Source: Massilia varians (GTDB lineage: Bacteria; Pseudomonadota; Gammaproteobacteria; Burkholderiales; Burkholderiaceae_D). Taken from it: DNA of 64,000 nucleotides. The DNA is taken from positions 5,023,001 to 5,087,000 of the forward strand of contig NZ_AP026966.1 in NCBI RefSeq assembly GCF_027923905.1, read 5' to 3'. This document shows, piece after piece, positions 17,301 to 25,905 of the stretch. The notes beneath the pieces are model-generated. The model did no database searches, was not told the origin of the DNA, and saw only the letters and a list, made by a program, of their open reading frames with translations. The position numbers and the translations under genes were made by a program. Numbering within the stretch: position 1 is the stretch's first letter; each line of letters starts with the position of its first letter.

Positions 17301-19524
17301 GTTCCGGTTCCGGTGCCGTCTCCGGTGCAGGTTCCGGCTCGAGGATGTCCTCGAGCACCGGCACCGGGATGTCTTCGGGCGCGGCGCCCGCCTGCACCCG
17401 CGCCGCGGCCGCCACCAGCGCCGCGCTGTCGCGGTTTGACGCGCCGCCGGCGGCCAGTTCCGCCACCCAGGCGGACAGCTCGGCATGCGCCTGGCGCAGC
17501 AGGCTCAGGAGCTCGGGCGTGGCGCTGCGCGCCTCGGCCAGCCACAGGTTCATGACGCGCTCCACCGCGGCGGCGCCTTCGGCGAAGCTGTCCAGGCTCA
17601 CCATGCGGCTGCTGCCCTTGAGCGTGTGGAAGCCCCGGCGCAGCAAGGTCAATGTCTCCTGGCTGGCCGGGTTGCTCTCGGCCTGGGGCAGCGCCTCGAG
17701 CACGAAGCCGAGCACTTCCTGGGCTTCCAGGATGAAGATCTCGAGCAGTTCGGACTCGATGCTCGTTTCCTGCTGTTGCGGCGCCTGCGTTCCGGGCGCC
17801 GGCGCCGTGTCGACGAATTCGAAGGGCAGCTCGCGCAACAGGCGTTTCTCGGGGTCGAAGCTGAAGCGCCCCTTGGCCGCCTCGCTGTCCTGCGCCAGCA
17901 GGTCGGTGAAGAAGCCAAGCGCGCCGATGTTCTGGGCGATGTTGTGCAGCACCGCGGACTGCGTGCTCAGCTCGCCGTCGCTGCCCTCCAGCAGCCGTAC
18001 CTGGCCGGCGACGTGGCGCACCGCCTCCACGGCCTGTTCCTGGTCGAGAATGGACAGGGCCCCCTGCAAGCCGTGCAGCACTGGCTCGGCCTGGGCCAGC
18101 GTCTCGCGCCTGGCCGGGTTGTCGTAGTAATCGTCGAGCAGCTTCTCGACCTGACGCAGGCCGGCCTTGATCTCGCCGGCCAGCACCGCCACGGTCTGGC
18201 CCTGCTGGATCTGGCGCGCCAGTTCGCCCTGCCACTGCGGCGCATCCGGCGGGGTCTCGCCGGCGGCCAGGGCCAGCAGGCGCGCGCCGACGGCTTCGGC
18301 ATGCTCGGCGAAGTCCTCGGGCAGCTGGCGCAGCTGGTCCAGGCCGTTCTCGACGAACAGCATGGCGGTGGCCATCTCCAGGCCGAAGTCATCGCTGCGG
18401 CCGGCCTGCATGGCGTCCGTCGCGGCACGGCCGAGTTCGCGCATCAGCTGGGCCAGGGCCGGGGCGCCCAGCTTTTCGCTGGCGCCGGCCAGGCGCGAGA
18501 GCTGTTCGTTGAAGTCTTCCTTGACCGCGAGATCGCCCTCGGTGGCGATGCGGTCCCAGTCCGACTTGGTGCGGGCCAGCGCCTCGCGCGCTTCCTGCAA
18601 GGCGGCCTGGTCGATGCGGCCGTAGCGGCGCACGGCGTAGTCGGGCGGCACCAGGCCGTCCAGGCCGCAAGCCTGGCGCAGGCGCCTGGCGTCGGCATTC
18701 GGCTGGCTGGCCGCCGCGACGAAGAACAGCGCGTCGCGCAGCATCGCGTCGGGCGTGCCGCCCTGCCCCTGCGCCAGGCGGCGCAGCTGCAGGTTGACCT
18801 GCCCGAGCAGCTGCTTGACGTACAGCTCGCTGTCGATCTGGCCGTCGGCCACCACGCCGGCAAAGGCGTGCAGCGCCTGCCAGAACAGGCGCGCGCGCGG
18901 CTCGCCCTGGCTGGCCGCGATCGGGGCCAGGGCGTCGCGCATGCCGGCCGCATGCTGCGCCTCGCCGCTCTTCAGGTAGGGCAGCAGCGCCTTTTCGAAG
19001 CGCGCGCGGCAGGCCGCGATGTCCGGTTGTTCGCCGGATGCGGGCGCGTCCAGTTCGACGCCCTTGCCGAGATCGGCCGGCAGCAGATCGGAGGGGTGGA
19101 TGCGTTCCACCCCCAGCCGTTCCTGCAGGTCGCGGTAATACGGGAACAGGCGCGCCGGCTGCTGCGCGCTGCCGGCGAGCAGCTCGTCGAGGTATTCGAC
19201 CAGGGCCTGGTAGGCGTCCTGCACGGTCTTCACCGCATCAAGCGTGCACGCCACCCGCCCATCCTTGAAGGCGTCGATCAGCTGTTCGGCCGCGCCGCCC
19301 AGCACCGCTGCGCCTTCCACGTCCACCAGCTGCAGGGCGCCGTCGGCCTGGTGCAGGTGGGTCTTGGCGTGCAGCAGCAGGGTCGGCTGGGCCTCGGGAC
19401 TGCGTCCGGCCGCATCGCGCAGGGCCGTGCCCGAGCGCCCCAGCGCATCCCGGATCTCGCCGATCACCCAGGAAAGGGGACCGGTATCGAAGGCTGGCAT
19501 GCGCTGGGAAGATGGGTTCGTCAT
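14305..19524 (-). CDS. chpA: Hybrid chemosensory histidine kinase ChpA/PilL
   Basis: 1739 residues, a CheA-type kinase of the type IV pilus Chp system. From the N-terminus: a long helical region without clear motifs; three Hpt-like segments, HTLKGSSRM near residue 631, HTLAGTSSTVG near 792 and HTVKGSARMAG near 1062; the dimerisation domain; an ATPase domain with LLRNAIVHGIE near 1331, DDGAGLDLERI and GRGVGMDVV; a CheW-like domain; and a C-terminal receiver IMVVDDSITVRR with phospho-Asp in VDIEMPRMDG near 1664. The middle Hpt keeps the His but lacks the usual Lys before Gly. Pseudomonas ChpA has more phosphotransfer domains; degenerate ones may hide in the first 600 residues. It ends the pilGHIJ-chpA unit. 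Its TAG stop lies in a family A repeat. Confidence 0.92.
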   Translation of the reverse strand: MTNPSSQRMPAFDTGPLSWVIGEIRDALGRSGTALRDAAGRSPEAQPTLLLHAKTHLHQADGALQLVDVEGAAVLGGAAEQLIDAFKDGRVACTLDAVKTVQDAYQALVEYLDELLAGSAQQPARLFPYYRDLQERLGVERIHPSDLLPADLGKGVELDAPASGEQPDIAACRARFEKALLPYLKSGEAQHAAGMRDALAPIAASQGEPRARLFWQALHAFAGVVADGQIDSELYVKQLLGQVNLQLRRLAQGQGGTPDAMLRDALFFVAAASQPNADARRLRQACGLDGLVPPDYAVRRYGRIDQAALQEAREALARTKSDWDRIATEGDLAVKEDFNEQLSRLAGASEKLGAPALAQLMRELGRAATDAMQAGRSDDFGLEMATAMLFVENGLDQLRQLPEDFAEHAEAVGARLLALAAGETPPDAPQWQGELARQIQQGQTVAVLAGEIKAGLRQVEKLLDDYYDNPARRETLAQAEPVLHGLQGALSILDQEQAVEAVRHVAGQVRLLEGSDGELSTQSAVLHNIAQNIGALGFFTDLLAQDSEAAKGRFSFDPEKRLLRELPFEFVDTAPAPGTQAPQQQETSIESELLEIFILEAQEVLGFVLEALPQAESNPASQETLTLLRRGFHTLKGSSRMVSLDSFAEGAAAVERVMNLWLAEARSATPELLSLLRQAHAELSAWVAELAAGGASNRDSAALVAAAARVQAGAAPEDIPVPVLEDILEPEPAPETAPEPEPGTKRIGGLDIPLGLYTIYLDEAETLVQQLAQDFEDWRAEPDRRASAAALKAAHTLAGTSSTVGYAALRDVAHALELALEKLAAPGPTLDEDGRELLDTALGCARTMLQIFGLGELAPAQPELIARLDALLARLASQQAASVYGEVDPDLAGQLDALFASAYGAILAAPHEELEQPQEQAPQQERAADEIDALFDSFLDDPFAAPALDQAAPAQPQPAFVPVTPDEAALDAAPESVAAVPDQVPAPASASAPAPVAAPEPAPAAADSVLAASPGFSDELDPDLLPVFLEEGADLFPQIGNGLRQWQQNPQDHAIAQGLQRALHTVKGSARMAGAMRLGQHTHELETQIENMVHAGTTTPAAFDELLANYDGALLLFEQLQQPAMPAQAAPASVPAAAEQPGNRAPLVRVRADILDRVVNQAGEVSITRSRLENQVGVLKGALSDFSDNLDRLRRQMREIEMQAESQIASTLSIAGEEKFDPLEFDRFTRLQELTRMMAESVNDVEAFHEGLSRTVDSAVEDLAAQARMTRDLQRDLMRVRMVPFANLAERLFRVARQTAKELEKRVNLDIRGGAVEIDRSVLEQMAAPFEHLLRNAIVHGIEPRAARQEAGKLETGEVLVQVSQHGNEVAIVFSDDGAGLDLERIRAKARGLGLIKPDQVVNDQEAAELIFEPGFSTADTLTELAGRGVGMDVVRSEAQALGGRVLVSTEPGKGTRFAIHLPLTLAVAQVVLVASGGRTHALPATLVEQVLQVRDTELDAAQAAGTLSVAGQPHALHTLAVLLGEGNGGALQRLNPVLVVHGAGGRIALRVDEVLGNREVVVKNIGPQLSRVPGIAGATVLGTGEIVLILDPVALAQRPAAPLAPVAEEAPPERKAAIMVVDDSITVRRVTQRLLEREGYRVMLAKDGVDALEQIEALRPDLMLVDIEMPRMDGFDLTRELRSREATRSIPIIMITSRTADKHRNVALDLGVNAYFGKPYQEPVLLAAIESLLNREKS

Positions 19525-19552
19525 GGGCTCGGGTTAGGGATGATCAAGCTGG

Positions 19553-21826
19553 TTATGCCGCCACGCGGAAGCGCGACACGGAATCCTTCAGTTCCTGTGC
19601 CAGCAGCGCCAGCTCGCGGATCGACTGCGCCGTCTGGCGCGTGCCGCCCTGGGTCTGCTCGGTCACCGACAGGATATGCTGCATATTATGGGCCACACCG
19701 TCGGCGGACGTCGCCTGCCGCTCAGCCGCCCCCGAAATGTCCTGGATCAGCTCCGCCAGGCGGTTCGACACGCGCGAGATGTCCGAGAGGGCGGCGCCGG
19801 CCGCATCGGACAGGCGCGCGCCCTCGACCACGCCCTGGGTCGACTTTTCCATCGCCGCCACGGCGTCGTGGGTGTCGGCCTGGATGGTGCGCACCAGCGC
19901 GCCGATGCCCTTGGCCGCCTCGGCCGAGCGTTCCGCCAGGCGCTGCACCTCTTCCGCCACCACCGAGAAGCCGCGCCCGGCCTCGCCGGCCGACGCCGCC
20001 TGGATCGCCGCGTTCAGCGCCAGCACGTTGGTCTGTTCGGTGATGTCCGAGATCAGGTCGGTGATCTCGCCGATCTCCTGCGAGGATTCGCCCAGGCGCT
20101 TGATGCGCTTCGAGGTTTCCTGGATCTGCTCGCGGATCTCGTTCATGCCCAGGATCGCGTTCTGCACGGCGCGCGCGCCCTGCTCCGCCGCCGCCACCGA
20201 CTGGCGCGCCACGTCGGCCGATTCGTTGGCCGAGCGCGACACCTCCGCAATCTCGGTCGCCATGCGCAGCACCGTGCTGGATGCCTCCTGGATCTCGCGC
20301 GACTGGGCGTCGGCCGCGCCCAGCAGCTCGGTCGACACCGCCTGGGCGCCGCCGGCGGCGCGCGTCACCTGCTCGGTGGTCCTGATGACCCGCAAGACGA
20401 GTTCGCGCAGTTCCTCGACCGTGTAGTTGACCGAGTCGGCAATCGCGCCGGTGATGTCTTCCGAGACGGTGGCGTGCACGGTCAGGTCGCCGTCCGCCAC
20501 TTCCTGCAGTTCGTTCATCAGGCGCAGGATCGCCGCCTGGTTCTGGTCGTTGGTGGCCTTTGCTTCCTCTTCCTTGGCCTGGGCCAGCTGGCGCATCGCC
20601 TCGGCCTCGCGGCGGCGCGCTTCGGCGCCGCGCGCGCGGTTGCGCGAGTCCAGCAGCATCACGCGGCTGATGCTGCCGCCCATGGCCAGGGTGAACACCG
20701 AGGCACCGACCAGCACCCAGAACCAGCCGCTCCGGGTCTCCAGCGCGCTGCGGTACTGGCGCTGCACCTGCGCCAGCGTCGAGCGCAGGCCCTCGTTGTC
20801 GCGCGCGATGACCTGCTCGGCGGCGTGGGCGGCGTTGAAATTGTGCGCATTGGTGGACAGCGGCGCCAGGCCTTCCTGCCAGCCCTGGTAGGCGGTGCGG
20901 GCGTCGATGAGGCGCTCGCGCAGGGCCGGATCGATCCCGGCGACGGTGCCGGCGGCCAGGGTGCCCAGCAGCGCGCCCAGTTCGGCGCCGTCGCGCGCGA
21001 TGGCGCGGGCGGCGTCGCGGTGGGCCGCGCCCGGCGCCAGGTAGGCATGGGTGGCCACCGACAGGCGTTCGGCCAGCCCGGCCATGCGGCCCAGGGCGGC
21101 GTTGGTGGGCTGCTTGTCGGCGATCGACTGCAATTCCAGGGCAAGCGGCTCGAATTTGCCGACGCTGGCGCCGAAGCCGACCAGGTGGCGCTTGTTGCCG
21201 ACGATGGTGGTGGCGGCGGCGTTCGAGGCGACCCAGGCCGAGCGCGCCCTGGCCAGCAGCGCTTGCAGTTCGCCGGAGGACGCCGGGAAGGTGTTGCCGT
21301 CGGCCTGGCCGCCGCGCGCCAGCAGCTGCAGCAGGCGGCCGACTTCGGCGCGGCTGTCGTCGAGTTCGTTGAAGGCCTTGAGGTCGCCGCGCAGCGCGTT
21401 CGGTGCGGCCTTGGCCACGCGCTGGGCATGCATCAGGGCGTCGGCGGCGACCTGGCCCTGGTTCGACACCACGTCGGTGCGGGCCCCGTTCTGCCACATC
21501 GCCAGCACGGTCAAGAGGATGCCGGCGACGAAGGCGGCCAGCACCAGGCGCAGCTGGCGCGACAGCGACAGGTGGCCAATCAGCGGCAGGCGCAGCTCGT
21601 CGCCCTCGCCGCCGGGCTCGCCCGTGCCCGGCTGGGCCTTGCGCGCGCGCGTGCCGCCGAGGCGGCGCGCGGCGGCGTCGGCCGAGCCATGCGCGGCGCC
21701 GTCATGGCCGGGCGACGGCTGCGGCACGCCGGCGCCGAACTGGGTGTCGGGCGAGGCCAGCACGGTATCGTCGTCCGCGCTGTCCTTCGAGAATACGTTC
21801 ATGCTGAGTTTCGAGGCGAATCCCAT
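19553..21826 (-). CDS. pilJ: Type IV pilus methyl-accepting chemotaxis protein PilJ
   Basis: 757 residues. PilJ is the transmembrane chemoreceptor that drives ChpA. A poorly conserved cytosolic N-terminus of about 85 residues is followed by a membrane segment ([18 protein letters not shown]), a periplasmic part with the PilJ-type repeats [24 protein letters not shown], a second membrane segment ([18 protein letters not shown]), HAMP-like and coiled-coil regions, and the signalling hairpin [28 protein letters not shown] followed by [13 protein letters not shown] choose the ATG at 21826 because AGGAG lies five bases upstream. It is between pilI and chpA. The C-terminus lacks a CheR-docking pentapeptide. 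Confidence 0.93.
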   Translation of the reverse strand: MGFASKLSMNVFSKDSADDDTVLASPDTQFGAGVPQPSPGHDGAAHGSADAAARRLGGTRARKAQPGTGEPGGEGDELRLPLIGHLSLSRQLRLVLAAFVAGILLTVLAMWQNGARTDVVSNQGQVAADALMHAQRVAKAAPNALRGDLKAFNELDDSRAEVGRLLQLLARGGQADGNTFPASSGELQALLARARSAWVASNAAATTIVGNKRHLVGFGASVGKFEPLALELQSIADKQPTNAALGRMAGLAERLSVATHAYLAPGAAHRDAARAIARDGAELGALLGTLAAGTVAGIDPALRERLIDARTAYQGWQEGLAPLSTNAHNFNAAHAAEQVIARDNEGLRSTLAQVQRQYRSALETRSGWFWVLVGASVFTLAMGGSISRVMLLDSRNRARGAEARRREAEAMRQLAQAKEEEAKATNDQNQAAILRLMNELQEVADGDLTVHATVSEDITGAIADSVNYTVEELRELVLRVIRTTEQVTRAAGGAQAVSTELLGAADAQSREIQEASSTVLRMATEIAEVSRSANESADVARQSVAAAEQGARAVQNAILGMNEIREQIQETSKRIKRLGESSQEIGEITDLISDITEQTNVLALNAAIQAASAGEAGRGFSVVAEEVQRLAERSAEAAKGIGALVRTIQADTHDAVAAMEKSTQGVVEGARLSDAAGAALSDISRVSNRLAELIQDISGAAERQATSADGVAHNMQHILSVTEQTQGGTRQTAQSIRELALLAQELKDSVSRFRVAA

Positions 21827-21857
21827 ACCGGCTCCTGGTCCTGCTCTTGTTGGTGGT

Positions 21858-22397
21858 TTAGCTGCGTTGGCCCGGCTGCTGGGCCACGTGCAGGAAGCGC
21901 TCTTCCCGCACCAGGGCCGCCAGCGACAGCGGCGTCCAGGCATTGTCGTCGGCATCGCGCAGGACCTCGCCCTCGCGCCGCATGGCGGCCGCCTGGCGCA
22001 GGCCATAGACGCGCTCGGCCAGCAGCGCGCAGTTGAAGCCGAGCGTAGGGGCGAAGGTCACCAAGCGCATGCTTGGTGTGACGCCTGGAGGCGGGCCGTC
22101 CGCGCCGAGGTAGCGCGCCAGGTCGATGACGCCGACCAGGGTGCCGCGCACGTTGGCCAGGCCGAGGTACCAGGGCTGCGTCAAGGGCACGCGCGCCAGC
22201 GGCACCGGCGACACGATCTCGCCGGCTTCCAGCAGGTCGAGCAGGTAGCGCGTGCCGCCCACCTGCATGCCGAGCTGCTGGATCGGCGCGCCGCCGCCGC
22301 CCTTGGCCGCCTGCATGCGCTCGAGGAGCTGTTCCTGGTATTCGCGCAGGCGGGTGCGGCGCGCCGCCGGGTCGGGCTTGGCCTCGCCCCCGTTCAT
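21858..22397 (-). CDS. pilI: CheW-like adaptor PilI
   Basis: 179-residue CheW-domain protein that couples PilJ to ChpA. The motifs [48 protein letters not shown] and [13 protein letters not shown] follow the PilI/CheW order. Its ATG overlaps the pilH stop as ATGA. It precedes pilJ by about 30 bases. Confidence 0.93.
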   Translation of the reverse strand: MNGGEAKPDPAARRTRLREYQEQLLERMQAAKGGGGAPIQQLGMQVGGTRYLLDLLEAGEIVSPVPLARVPLTQPWYLGLANVRGTLVGVIDLARYLGADGPPPGVTPSMRLVTFAPTLGFNCALLAERVYGLRQAAAMRREGEVLRDADDNAWTPLSLAALVREERFLHVAQQPGQRS

Positions 22398-22783
22398 GCC
22401 GCGGCGGCCGCAGGCTCGGCGTCGAGCGAAGCGATGCTGGCCAGCAGCAGCGCCGGGTCGACCGGCTTGATCAGGTAGTCCCGGGCGCCCTGGCGCATGC
22501 CCCAGATGCGGTCGGTTTCCTGGTTCTTGCTACTGCAGATGATGACGGGGATCTTGCTCAGCTCCGGGTCGCGCGCGATCGAGCGCGTCACCTGGAAACC
22601 GTTCGCGCCGGGCATGACCACGTCCATCAGGATCAGTTGCGGGCGCTCGGCGCGGATCTTGTCGATCGCCTCCTCGCCGTTGATGGCGGTGCTGACGGCA
22701 TAGCCGGCACGCGCCAGGATGTCGGTCAGGTAAAAGCGTTCGGTCGGGGAATCGTCGACGATCAGGATGTTTTGAATGGCCAC
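22394..22783 (-). CDS. pilH: Twitching motility response regulator PilH
   Basis: 129-residue single-domain receiver. It begins AIQNILIVDDSPTERF, with the acidic pair in VDD, the phosphorylated Asp in LILMDVVMPG (about residue 51), the switch Ser in IICSSKNQETD, and Lys in YLIKPVDP. The N-terminus starts from a GTG at 22783; longer in-frame readings upstream overlap pilG and lack receiver homology. In Pseudomonas, PilH opposes PilG and lowers pilus extension signalling. It overlaps pilI by four bases. Confidence 0.92.
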   Translation of the reverse strand: MAIQNILIVDDSPTERFYLTDILARAGYAVSTAINGEEAIDKIRAERPQLILMDVVMPGANGFQVTRSIARDPELSKIPVIICSSKNQETDRIWGMRQGARDYLIKPVDPALLLASIASLDAEPAAAAA

Positions 22784-22808
22784 CTTGGGCTCCGGGGTCG
22801 GTAATCGG

Positions 22809-23204
22809 TCAAGCCTTTGGCGCCGTGTGCTCGCGCACCGCGGCCAGCAGGCTGTCTTTGGAAAACGGTTTGGTGAGATAGGCGCTGGCCCCGACCATCG
22901 CGCCGCGCGCACGGTCGAACAGGCCGTCCTTGGACGACAGCATCAGCACCGGGGTGGCGTGGAAGCGCGCGCTCTTCTTGATCAGGGCGCAGGTCTGGTA
23001 GCCATCGAGACGCGGCATCAGGATGTCGCAGAACACCAGCGCGGGATGGTGGTCGTTGATCTTGGCCAGCGCGTCGAAGCCATCGTCGGCCAGCACCACC
23101 TGGTAGCCGGCCTGGGTCAGGAAGATTTCGGCGGAGCGGCGGATCGTGCTGCTGTCGTCGATCACCATGATGGTCAGGCCGGTCGGGTGCGGCGATGTCG
23201 TCAT
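22809..23204 (-). CDS. pilG: Twitching motility response regulator PilG
   Basis: 131-residue single-domain receiver, first gene of the Chp cluster. Motifs: IMVIDDSSTIRRSAEIFL (acidic pocket and the PilG-type STIRRSAE segment), phospho-Asp in VFCDILMPRLDGYQTC, LMLSSKDGLFDRARG and AYLTKPFSKDSLL. PilG is phosphorylated by ChpA and promotes pilus extension and cAMP synthesis in Pseudomonas. The order pilG-pilH-pilI-pilJ-chpA is conserved; pilK and chpB, the methylation enzymes, are not in this cluster. Confidence 0.93.
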   Translation of the reverse strand: MTTSPHPTGLTIMVIDDSSTIRRSAEIFLTQAGYQVVLADDGFDALAKINDHHPALVFCDILMPRLDGYQTCALIKKSARFHATPVLMLSSKDGLFDRARGAMVGASAYLTKPFSKDSLLAAVREHTAPKA

Positions 23205-23338
23205 TTTCGTTTCACTTCAGCATGAAACGCCACGATAGCACAGGGTTTTCGCCTTGTGCGTGATGTGTTGCAATACGTCAACTATGGGGTGGGCATTCCC
23301 GTAACATCTTGCAAACACACATGTTTTTGACACAATGT

Positions 23339-23527
23339 TTAGATAGCCGTCATCTCGAAATCGTCCTTGCGGGCGCCGCATTCCGGGCAGGTCCAGTTCA
23401 TCGGCACATCGGCCCAGCGGGTGCCCGGTGCGATGCCGTCGTCGGGGGCGCCGGCGGCCTCGTCATACACCCAGCCGCAGATCAGGCACATCCAGGTCTG
23501 GAATGGGGCCGTCGAATCATTACTCAC
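23339..23527 (-). CDS. Rubredoxin
   Basis: 62-residue small iron protein with four cysteines in two knuckles, C14-L-I-C17-G and C47-P-E-C50-G, that bind one Fe. YDEAAGAPDDGIAPGTRWADVPMNW is the standard central section. It should carry single electrons between redox partners in the cytoplasm. It lies upstream of pilG on the same strand with a 134-base gap, and divergent from thiD. Its partner enzyme is not identifiable here. Confidence 0.95.
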   Translation of the reverse strand: MSNDSTAPFQTWMCLICGWVYDEAAGAPDDGIAPGTRWADVPMNWTCPECGARKDDFEMTAI

Positions 23528-23549
23528 AATATGCTTCTTTCTATAAATT

Positions 23550-23670
23550 ACGAGCCTCGAAGAACCGTAGCGAGCGGCCGCAATGCTGTCCGAGAAGCAC
23601 AGCTGTACGAAAGTACAGCGAGCATCGCAGGACGGCAGTGCAACGCGTAGTAGGTTGTTCGAGGTCTCGT
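23550..23670. repeat. Family B dispersed palindrome, copy B1
   Basis: Complex inverted repeat between the divergent rubredoxin and thiD genes. Outer arms ACGAGCCTCGAA and TTCGAGGTCTCGT pair with a small bulge, followed inward by AACC/GGTT. The apex is CTGTAC-GAAA-GTACAG (23603-23618). It shares AACCGTAGCGAGCGGC, GAGCATCGCAGG and TGCAACGC with copy B2 at 35023-35130. Confidence 0.75.
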
Positions 23671-23709
23671 CTAGTAAAATGGAGAGTCAGGTATCTTAAT
23701 CTAGGCGTC

Positions 23710-24528
23710 GTGCAAAACCAACCGTTACCCCTCATCCTGACATTCGGCGTGTCCGACCCGGTCGGCGCGCTCGGCGTGCAGGCCGACCTGGCCGCCTTTG
23801 CCGCGCATGGATGCCATGGCCTGTCGGTGGTCGCCGGCCTGCTGGTGGCCGACAGCGCCAAGGTGGAAAACCTGCATGAAGTCGACAGCGACTGGATGGC
23901 CGACCAGGCCCGGGTCCTGCTGGAAGACATGCCGGTGGCCGCCTTCAAGGTCGGCGCCGTCGCCACCGTGCTGCAGCTGGCGGCGATTGCCGAGATCGTG
24001 TCCGACTATCCGGACGCGCCCCTGGTCCTCGATCCCTTTCTCTCCGCCCTGCCCGACTCGGGCCTGGCCGACGAGGAGATGCTGTCCGCGATCCGCGCGA
24101 TCCTGGCGCCGCAGACCACCGTCCTGATGCTGTCGCAGTCGGAACTGGGCCGCATGGCCGAGACCTGGCGCGAGGTGCCCGACGAGGGCGAGGAGAGCCA
24201 GGACGCCCTGCTGGCGGACGTGGCCGAACTGACCAATGCCGGCTGCCAGTACGTGCTCGTCACCGGCACCCGCGACGAGCACGGCACCTGCTCCAACACC
24301 CTGTTCGATGCCGGCGGCGTGGTCGCCAAGGTCGAATACCAGCACCTGCCGGGCCCGTTCGTGGGTGCGGGCAATACCTATTCGGCGGCCTTCACCGCCC
24401 TGATGGCCTGCGGCATGGAAGCGCCGCAGGCGCTGTTCGCGGCCCAGGAGTACACCACCGGCGCGCTCGAACACGCCCAGCGCTTCGGCATGGGCAAGTT
24501 CATTCCCAATAAATTCTACCGGGGCTGA
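23710..24528 (+). CDS. thiD: Hydroxymethylpyrimidine/phosphomethylpyrimidine kinase
   Basis: 272 residues, ribokinase-like. ThiD phosphorylates HMP and HMP-phosphate in thiamine synthesis. LPLILTFGVSDPVGALGVQADLAAFAAHGCHG is the N-terminal substrate region, LVLDPFLSA the middle, and the anion hole is GPFVGAGNTYSAAFTA. Typical ThiD has GTGDT/GAGDTF where this protein has GAGNTYS: the catalytic Asp position reads as Asn, which is unusual. The GTG at 23710 gives the expected N-terminus. It precedes hemL by twelve bases. The B1 repeat lies between this start and rubredoxin. Confidence 0.85.
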   Translation: MQNQPLPLILTFGVSDPVGALGVQADLAAFAAHGCHGLSVVAGLLVADSAKVENLHEVDSDWMADQARVLLEDMPVAAFKVGAVATVLQLAAIAEIVSDYPDAPLVLDPFLSALPDSGLADEEMLSAIRAILAPQTTVLMLSQSELGRMAETWREVPDEGEESQDALLADVAELTNAGCQYVLVTGTRDEHGTCSNTLFDAGGVVAKVEYQHLPGPFVGAGNTYSAAFTALMACGMEAPQALFAAQEYTTGALEHAQRFGMGKFIPNKFYRG

Positions 24529-24540
24529 CCCGGCTACATC

Positions 24541-25833
24541 ATGACCGACACCACTTCCAAGAACGACCAACTGTTCGCCCGCGCCCAGCAAAGCACGCCG
24601 GGCGGCGTGAATTCGCCGGTGCGCGCCTTCCGCTCGGTGGGCGGCACGCCGCGCTTCATCACCCGCGCCGAAGGCCCCTACTTCTGGGATGCCGACGGCA
24701 AGCGCTACATCGACTACATCGGTTCCTGGGGCCCGGCCATCGTCGGCCACGCCCACCCGCAGGTGATCAAGGCGGTGCAGGAAGCGGCAAGCCGCGGCCT
24801 CTCGTTCGGCGCGCCGACCGAAGGCGAGATCGAGATCGCCGAAGAGATCTGCCGCCTGGTGCCGTCGATCGAGCAGGTGCGCCTGGTCTCGTCGGGCACC
24901 GAGGCGACCATGAGCGCACTGCGCCTGGCGCGCGGCGCCACCGGGCGCGACAAGATCGTCAAGTTCGAAGGCTGCTACCACGGCCACGCCGATTCGCTGC
25001 TGGTGAAAGCCGGTTCCGGCCTGCTCACCTTCGGCAACCCGACCTCCGCCGGCGTGCCGGAAGATTTTGTGAAGCACACCCTAGTCCTCGACTACAACAA
25101 CATCCCGCAGCTGGAAGACGCTTTTGCATCGATGGGCGACACCATCGCCTGCGTGATCGTGGAACCGGTGGCCGGCAACATGAACCTGATCCGCGCCACC
25201 CCGGAATTCCTGCAGCGCATGCGCGAGCTGTGCACCCAGCATGGCACCGTCCTGATCTTCGACGAAGTGATGTGCGGTTTCCGGGTCGGCCTGGGCGGCG
25301 CCCAGGAGATGTACAACATCGTGCCGGACCTGACCGCGCTGGGCAAGGTGATTGGCGGCGGCCTGCCGGTAGCGGCCTTCGGCGGCCGTGCGGAGCTGAT
25401 GCAGAAGATGGCGCCGCTCGGACCGGTGTACCAGGCCGGCACCCTGTCGGGCAACCCGGTGGCGGTGGCGGCCGGCATGACGACCCTGAAGCTGATCCAG
25501 GAGCCGGGCTTCTACGAGAAGCTGGGCGCGGCCAGCGCGCGCCTGGTGCAGGGCCTCACCGAGGCGGCCCGGGAGCACGGCATCCCCTTCTGCGGCGACG
25601 CGGTGGGCGGCATGTTCGGCTTCTACTTCAACAACAGCATCCCGTCGACCTACGGCCAGATGATGGCCGGCGACAAGGAGCGCTTCAACCGCTTCTTCCA
25701 CGGCATGCTGGACGAAGGCGTGTATTTTGCGCCGGCCATGTTCGAAGCGGGCTTCGTCTCAAGCCAGCACACCGATGCCGTGATCGACGAGACGGTCGAG
25801 GCGGCGCGCCGGGTGTTCAAGCGCATCGGCTGA
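24541..25833 (+). CDS. hemL: Glutamate-1-semialdehyde 2,1-aminomutase
   Basis: 430 residues, full length. HemL is the PLP enzyme that makes 5-aminolevulinate in the C5 tetrapyrrole pathway. Motifs: [12 protein letters not shown] at the N-terminus, [35 protein letters not shown] (pyridine-binding Asp), and the Schiff-base lysine K269 in [17 protein letters not shown]. It probably forms a two-gene unit with thiD. A strong bidirectional terminator follows. Confidence 0.97.
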   Translation: MTDTTSKNDQLFARAQQSTPGGVNSPVRAFRSVGGTPRFITRAEGPYFWDADGKRYIDYIGSWGPAIVGHAHPQVIKAVQEAASRGLSFGAPTEGEIEIAEEICRLVPSIEQVRLVSSGTEATMSALRLARGATGRDKIVKFEGCYHGHADSLLVKAGSGLLTFGNPTSAGVPEDFVKHTLVLDYNNIPQLEDAFASMGDTIACVIVEPVAGNMNLIRATPEFLQRMRELCTQHGTVLIFDEVMCGFRVGLGGAQEMYNIVPDLTALGKVIGGGLPVAAFGGRAELMQKMAPLGPVYQAGTLSGNPVAVAAGMTTLKLIQEPGFYEKLGAASARLVQGLTEAAREHGIPFCGDAVGGMFGFYFNNSIPSTYGQMMAGDKERFNRFFHGMLDEGVYFAPAMFEAGFVSSQHTDAVIDETVEAARRVFKRIG

Positions 25834-25850
25834 TCAGGCTATACGAAGCA

Positions 25851-25891
25851 AAACGGGCGGTGAAATAATATTTCACCGCCCGTTTCTTTTT
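25851..25891. terminator. Bidirectional rho-independent terminator between hemL and corA
   Basis: A perfect 16-bp stem begins at 25851 with AAACGGGCGGTGAAAT, has an AAT loop, closes with the complement, and is followed by CTTTTTG on the plus strand. On the minus strand the A-rich left flank gives a weaker T tract. It serves convergent hemL and corA. Confidence 0.9.
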
Positions 25892-25905
25892 GAAATTTTA
25901 TTTCA

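Noticed and set aside
14413..17439. A very long open frame antisense to chpA
   Set aside because: It has no recognisable domain and is a by-product of GC-rich codon bias; the minus-strand frame has clear Hpt, ATPase and receiver motifs. The same holds for the long frame antisense to nrdA (55113-58088).
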